Assembly: GCF_026712245.1 (NCBI RefSeq)
Contig: NZ_JAPPUY010000004.1
Coordinates: 248,001-312,000 of the forward strand
Origin: Roseateles hydrophilus
GTDB lineage: Bacteria; Pseudomonadota; Gammaproteobacteria; Burkholderiales; Burkholderiaceae_C
Direction of reading: 5' to 3'
Length of the DNA: 64,000 nucleotides
A program made the translations under genes and the position numbers. Positions 60,438 through 64,000 of this stretch are shown here, in pieces. The notes below the pieces were generated by a model, which was not told the origin of the DNA, ran no database searches, and saw nothing but the letters and a program-made list of their open reading frames with translations. How positions within the stretch are numbered: the stretch's first letter is position 1; every line of letters starts with the position of its first letter.

Positions 60438-60490
60438 TCAGATCCTTGGAATTCAATACGTCCTGTGATGGGGGCAGATTATGGCCACGC

Positions 60491-60526
60491 AAGAAAGAAG
60501 GCGCCGGGCCTTGCGGCGCGGCGCCT
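60491..60526 (-). terminator. Terminator between tig and clpP
   Basis: Minus-strand stem AGGCGCCG / CGGCGCCT followed by TCTTTCTT, 19 bp after the tig stop. It may separate tig from clpPX. Confidence 0.7.
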
Positions 60527-60544
60527 CATCTGAGGTGTGGCTTC

Positions 60545-61858
60545 TTAGTTGCCCTGGGCCATCAGCTCGTCGAACGGCAGGGCCTTGTCGGTGACCTTGG
60601 CGGTCGCCAGCACGAAGTCCGTCACGTTGTTTTCAACGACGACGGCTTCCACTTCGGCCATGCGCTCGCGGTCGCTCAGGTACCAGCGCATCACTTCGGC
60701 GGGCTTCTCGTAGCTCTGCGACAGTTCTTCGATGTGCGACTGCAGCTGGGCCGGCTTGGCCTGCAGGTTGTTGGCGCGCACCAGTTCGGCCACCACCAGA
60801 CCCAGGCGCACGCGGCGCTCCGCCTGGGGCTTGAAGATGTCGGCGGGGATCTCGGCCTTGTCGGCATCCTTGACGCCGCGCTTCTTCAGGTCCTCACGGG
60901 CCTGACCGACCATGCGCTCGGCTTCGCCCTGCACCAGCGCGTTGGGCACGTCCAGCTCGGACACGGCCACCAGTGCGTCCATCACGGCGCCCTTGTTGCG
61001 AGCCAGCACCCGGAACTTCACCTCGCGCTCGAGGTTCTTCTTGATGTCGGCGCGCAGGGCTTCGACGGTCGCGTCCTTGATGCCCAGCGACTTGGCGAAC
61101 GCCTCGTTCACTTCGGGCAGGTGCTGGGCTTCGATCTTCTTGACGGTCACGAGGAAGTCGGCTTCCTTGCCGGCCACGTCCTTGCCGTGGTAGTCCTCAG
61201 GGAACTGCAGCGGGAAGGTCTTGCTCTCGCCGGCCTTCATGCCGCGCACAGCGGCGTCGAACTGCTCCAGCATCTGGCCTTCGCCGATCAGGAACTGGAA
61301 GCCTTCGGCCTTGCCGCCCTGGAAGGGCTCGCCGTCGATCTTGCCTTCGAAGTCGATGGTCACGCGGTCACCGGCGGCAGCCACGTCGGCGGCGGCGCGC
61401 TGGGCGAAGCTGCGGCGCTGCTTGCGCAGGATCTCGACGGTCTTGTCGATGGCTTCTTCGGTCACGTCGCTGGTGACGCGCTCGACTTCAGCCGCGGCCA
61501 GGTCGCCGATCTTGACTTCGGGGTAGACCTCGAACGTCGCCTCAAAGGCCATCTGACCTTCAGGCGCTTCGTTCTTCTGCTCGATGCGCGGCATGCCGGC
61601 AACGCGCAGTTGCGCTTCGTTGGCGGCGTTGTTGAAGGCGGCGCCGAGCTTGTCGTTGACGACTTCGTACTGCACCGAGTAGCCGTAGCGCTGGGCGACG
61701 ACGTTCATCGGCACCTTGCCGGGGCGGAAGCCGTCGGCCTTGACGGTGCGGGCCAGCTTCTTGAGGCGGGCTTCGACTTCGCTGTTGATCTCAGCGGCCG
61801 CCACGTGCAGGGTGATGCGGCGTTCCAGCTTTTCGAGGGTTTCGACGGTGACGGCCAT
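60545..61858 (-). CDS. tig: Trigger factor
   Basis: Ribosome-bound chaperone and prolyl isomerase. It has 437 residues: N-terminal ribosome-binding domain with the [12 protein letters not shown] signature, FKBP-type domain (about 155-245, [33 protein letters not shown]) and a C-terminal helical cradle. It starts 28 nt downstream of tRNA-Leu(TAG). Confidence 0.97.
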   Translation of the reverse strand: MAVTVETLEKLERRITLHVAAAEINSEVEARLKKLARTVKADGFRPGKVPMNVVAQRYGYSVQYEVVNDKLGAAFNNAANEAQLRVAGMPRIEQKNEAPEGQMAFEATFEVYPEVKIGDLAAAEVERVTSDVTEEAIDKTVEILRKQRRSFAQRAAADVAAAGDRVTIDFEGKIDGEPFQGGKAEGFQFLIGEGQMLEQFDAAVRGMKAGESKTFPLQFPEDYHGKDVAGKEADFLVTVKKIEAQHLPEVNEAFAKSLGIKDATVEALRADIKKNLEREVKFRVLARNKGAVMDALVAVSELDVPNALVQGEAERMVGQAREDLKKRGVKDADKAEIPADIFKPQAERRVRLGLVVAELVRANNLQAKPAQLQSHIEELSQSYEKPAEVMRWYLSDRERMAEVEAVVVENNVTDFVLATAKVTDKALPFDELMAQGN

Positions 61859-61886
61859 GTTGGACTCGGGAACAGTTGAAGGACAG

Positions 61887-61973
61887 TGGTGCGCGGGGCC
61901 GGACTCGAACCGGCACGCCCGTGAAGGCGTCAGGACCTAAACCTGGTGCGTCTACCAATTTCGCCACCCGCGC
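61887..61973 (-). tRNA. tRNA-Leu (anticodon TAG)
   Basis: 87 nt with encoded CCA. Acceptor GCGCGGG / CCCGCGC, anticodon loop GTTTAGGT. It lies just upstream of tig. It shares the acceptor stem with the split tRNA-Leu(UAA), but its T-stem is GCCGG/CCGGC, so the displaced 3' end at 49343 does not come from it. Confidence 0.97.
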
Positions 61974-61991
61974 AACGGGTTGGTTCTGGAA

Positions 61992-62023
61992 GGGTTGCCC
62001 GTCGTTTCAGACGCTGGCAACCC
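61992..62023. other. Stem-loop upstream of tRNA-Leu(TAG)
   Basis: GGGTTGCC / GGCAACCC with an inner GTC/GAC pairing, between a TACAAT-like -10 (minus strand, 62060-62065) and the tRNA 5' end. It would be in the 5' leader of the pre-tRNA. Confidence 0.45.
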
Positions 62024-62132
62024 CGTTAGACACGATTCGGGCGATTCGGCAAACCGGCGATTGTAGCGACCCCGCAAGGTTTGGCCGCCGCCCCGGCGTG
62101 CGGGGCGGCAAAACCCTAGGGTGCGTGCGGCG

Positions 62133-64000
62133 TCAGGCCTCGGCGGGCAGCTCGCTGTGCAGGCGGCTGTGCTCTTCCTCGGCAGGCCGCACGACGCGGA
62201 ACCAGGCCGCGTACATGGCCGGCAGCGCCAACAGCGTCAGCACGGTGGCGACGATGAGGCCGCCCATGATGGCCACGGCCATCGGGCCCCAGAACACGCT
62301 GCGCGACAGCGGGATCATGGCCAGCACAGCCGCTGCGGCCGTCAGCACGATGGGGCGGAAGCGCCGCACCGCCGACTCGACGATGGCCGACCAGTCCGGC
62401 ACGCCACGGGCGCGGTCCTGCTCGATCTGGTCGATGAGGATGACGGAGTTGCGCATGATCATGCCCATCAGCGCGACAACGCCCAGCAGCGCGACGAAGC
62501 CGAACGGCCGGTTCAGCACCAGCAGCGCCATCGCCACGCCGGCAATGCCCAGCGGCCCGGTCAGGAAGACCAGCATCGCGCGGCTGAAGCTCTGCAGCTG
62601 CAGCATCAGCAGTGTGAAGGTGATGAACAGCATCACCGGCACACCCGCCGCGATGGAGCCCTGGCCCTTGCTGCTTTCCTCGACGGCGCCCGCAATGGCA
62701 ATGCCATAGCCGGTGGGCATCTGCTTGCGCAGCTCGTCCAGCCGGGGCCAGACCTCCTTCGTGACAGTGGCACCCTGCAGCCCTTCGGCCACGTCGCCCT
62801 GCACGGTGACGGCGTACTGGCGGCCCTCGCGCCACATGACGCCGGGCTCCCAGTCGAACTCGATCTTCGCGATCTGCGTCAGCGGGATCGCACGGCCGGT
62901 GCTCGTGGGCACGTAGGCGTTGCCGATGTCGGTGATGACGGCGCGCTCGTCGGCCGGCTGGCGCAGCACGATGTTGATGAGCTTGTCGGCCTCGCGGTAC
63001 TGGCCGACGGTGGTGCCCGACAGCAGCGTGCGCGCCGACTGCGCCAGGCCCTGGCTCGTGACGCCCAGCGCGCGCGCCTTGTCCTGGTCGACGTTCAGGC
63101 GCAGCGTCTTGACGTTCTCGTTCCAGTTGTCGTTAACGCCGCGCATGTTGGGGCTGGCGCGCAGGATGTCCTTGGCCTTGTCCGCCCATTCGCGCACGAC
63201 CTTGGGATCGGCACCCGTGACGCGGAACTGCACCGGGTAGGGCACCGGCGGGCCGTTGGGCAGCAGCTTCACGCGGCCGCGCGCCTCGGGGAACTCCTCG
63301 GCCAGCACGGCCGGCAGGCGCTTGCGCAGCTCCTCGCGCTCCTCCAGGCCCTTGGGCAGCAGGATGGACTGCGTCACGTTGGAGGCCGGGAAGATGGTGT
63401 CCAGCGGCAGGTAGAAGCGCGGCACGCCCGAGCCCACCCAGCTCGTCACCGAGGCCATGCCCGGCTCCTTCAGCATGCGCGCCTCGAAGCGCTTGGCCAG
63501 CGCCTCGGTCTCCTGGATGGTGGCGCCCTCGGGCAGCGTCAGGTCGACGAGGATCTCGGGGCGGCTGGAGTCAGGGAAGAACTGCTGCTGCACGCGCGTC
63601 ATGCCGAACAGCCCCAGGCCGAAGACCAGCAGCGTGATTGCGATGGTCGTCCAGCGGTTCTCCACGCACCAGCGCACCAGGCTGCGGAAGCGGTTGTAGA
63701 ACGGCGTGTCGAACAGCTCGTGCACCTCGCCGTCGGCCGAGGGCTTGCTCTTCAGCAGCAAGGCGCCCAGATAGGGCACGAAATACACCGACGCCACCCA
63801 CGACACCACCAGCGCCGCGGCCGTCACCGCGAAGATCGCGAACGTGTACTCGCCGGTGGTCGACTTCGCCAGCCCGATGGGCAGGAAGCCCACCGCCGTG
63901 ATCAGCGTGCCGGTCAGCATGGGCATGGCCGTCACGTCGTAGGCGAACGTGGCGGCGTGCATCTTGTCGTAGCCCTCTTCGAGCTTTCGCACCATCATCT
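62133..64000 (-). CDS. RND-type efflux permease (5' part beyond the right edge)
   Basis: The C-terminal part, about 620 residues, of an AcrB-like inner-membrane proton antiporter. Visible: the loop and TM block MPMLTGTLITAVGFLPIGLA, periplasmic porter domain (PGMASVTSWVGSGVPRFYLP), then TM segments with LLMLQLQSFSRAMLVFLTGP, FVALLGVVALMGMIMRN and IPLSRSVFWGPMAVAIMGG, and an acidic tail. The gene has no start in the window, so the membrane fusion partner is probably further right. Substrate not known. Confidence 0.93.
   Translation of the reverse strand, partial: MMVRKLEEGYDKMHAATFAYDVTAMPMLTGTLITAVGFLPIGLAKSTTGEYTFAIFAVTAAALVVSWVASVYFVPYLGALLLKSKPSADGEVHELFDTPFYNRFRSLVRWCVENRWTTIAITLLVFGLGLFGMTRVQQQFFPDSSRPEILVDLTLPEGATIQETEALAKRFEARMLKEPGMASVTSWVGSGVPRFYLPLDTIFPASNVTQSILLPKGLEEREELRKRLPAVLAEEFPEARGRVKLLPNGPPVPYPVQFRVTGADPKVVREWADKAKDILRASPNMRGVNDNWNENVKTLRLNVDQDKARALGVTSQGLAQSARTLLSGTTVGQYREADKLINIVLRQPADERAVITDIGNAYVPTSTGRAIPLTQIAKIEFDWEPGVMWREGRQYAVTVQGDVAEGLQGATVTKEVWPRLDELRKQMPTGYGIAIAGAVEESSKGQGSIAAGVPVMLFITFTLLMLQLQSFSRAMLVFLTGPLGIAGVAMALLVLNRPFGFVALLGVVALMGMIMRNSVILIDQIEQDRARGVPDWSAIVESAVRRFRPIVLTAAAAVLAMIPLSRSVFWGPMAVAIMGGLIVATVLTLLALPAMYAAWFRVVRPAEEEHSRLHSELPAEA

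Overview
The window is GC-rich chromosomal DNA from a betaproteobacterium of the order Burkholderiales; a Roseateles/Rubrivivax/Leptothrix-type relative is the best guess. Two things point there: the gene order ndk-rlmN-pilW-rodZ-ispG-hisS-(yfgM-like)-bamB-der-hfq-hflX-hflK-hflC-DUF2065-hisZ-purA, and tig-clpP-clpX-lon followed by a tRNA cluster. No species-level call can be made from sequence reading alone.

Layout. 1-2.1 kb: the rnr 5' part (minus strand) and a divergent tRNA-Leu(CAG). 2.2-18.4 kb: the long housekeeping series on the minus strand, many genes overlapping by 1-4 nt, covering purine and histidine synthesis, HflKC protease control, Hfq, ribosome GTPases, the Bam lipoprotein BamB, isoprenoid synthesis and type IV pilus assembly. 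18.5-28.2 kb: rluB, scpB, rluD, divergent bamD, a DinG/YoaA-type helicase, a PP2C phosphatase and zapE. 28.2-34.1 kb: the 2-oxoglutarate dehydrogenase operon sucA-odhB-lpdA. 34.3-43.2 kb: an accessory stretch with a non-haem iron oxygenase, a small Cys-rich protein, two tandem peptide-type binding proteins, a UvrD-like helicase, a TRIC-type membrane protein and a secreted GH64 beta-1,3-glucanase behind two LacI-type operators. 43.5-49.3 kb: a nitronate monooxygenase/acyl-CoA dehydrogenase/etfA/etfB cluster, murI and a small YjfB-like protein. 55.2-64 kb: a tRNA cluster, lon, clpX, clpP, tig, tRNA-Leu(TAG) and an RND efflux permease cut by the right edge.

The notable object lies between murI and the tRNA cluster. 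It is a compact mobile element of about 5.9 kb (49359-55232), visibly lower in GC than its surroundings. It has 12-bp imperfect terminal inverted repeats, TGTCCAT subterminal repeats and the 6-bp sequence GACGGG at both junctions. It carries a four-gene, translationally coupled operon: three tyrosine-recombinase-like proteins, the middle one lacking two catalytic residues, and a 125-residue coiled-coil protein. It has split a chromosomal tRNA-Leu(UAA) gene at the T-stem/acceptor-stem border. The tRNA body is at 55233-55310 and its lost 3' end (acceptor strand plus CCA) is 5.9 kb away at 49343-49358. Inside its right end the element carries its own structurally intact tRNA-Leu(UAA) at 55061-55146. 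The simplest reading is a transposon-like integrase element that destroys a tRNA gene and supplies a replacement of the same isoacceptor.

Functionally the rest is ordinary core metabolism and proteostasis. Transcription is mostly from right to left.
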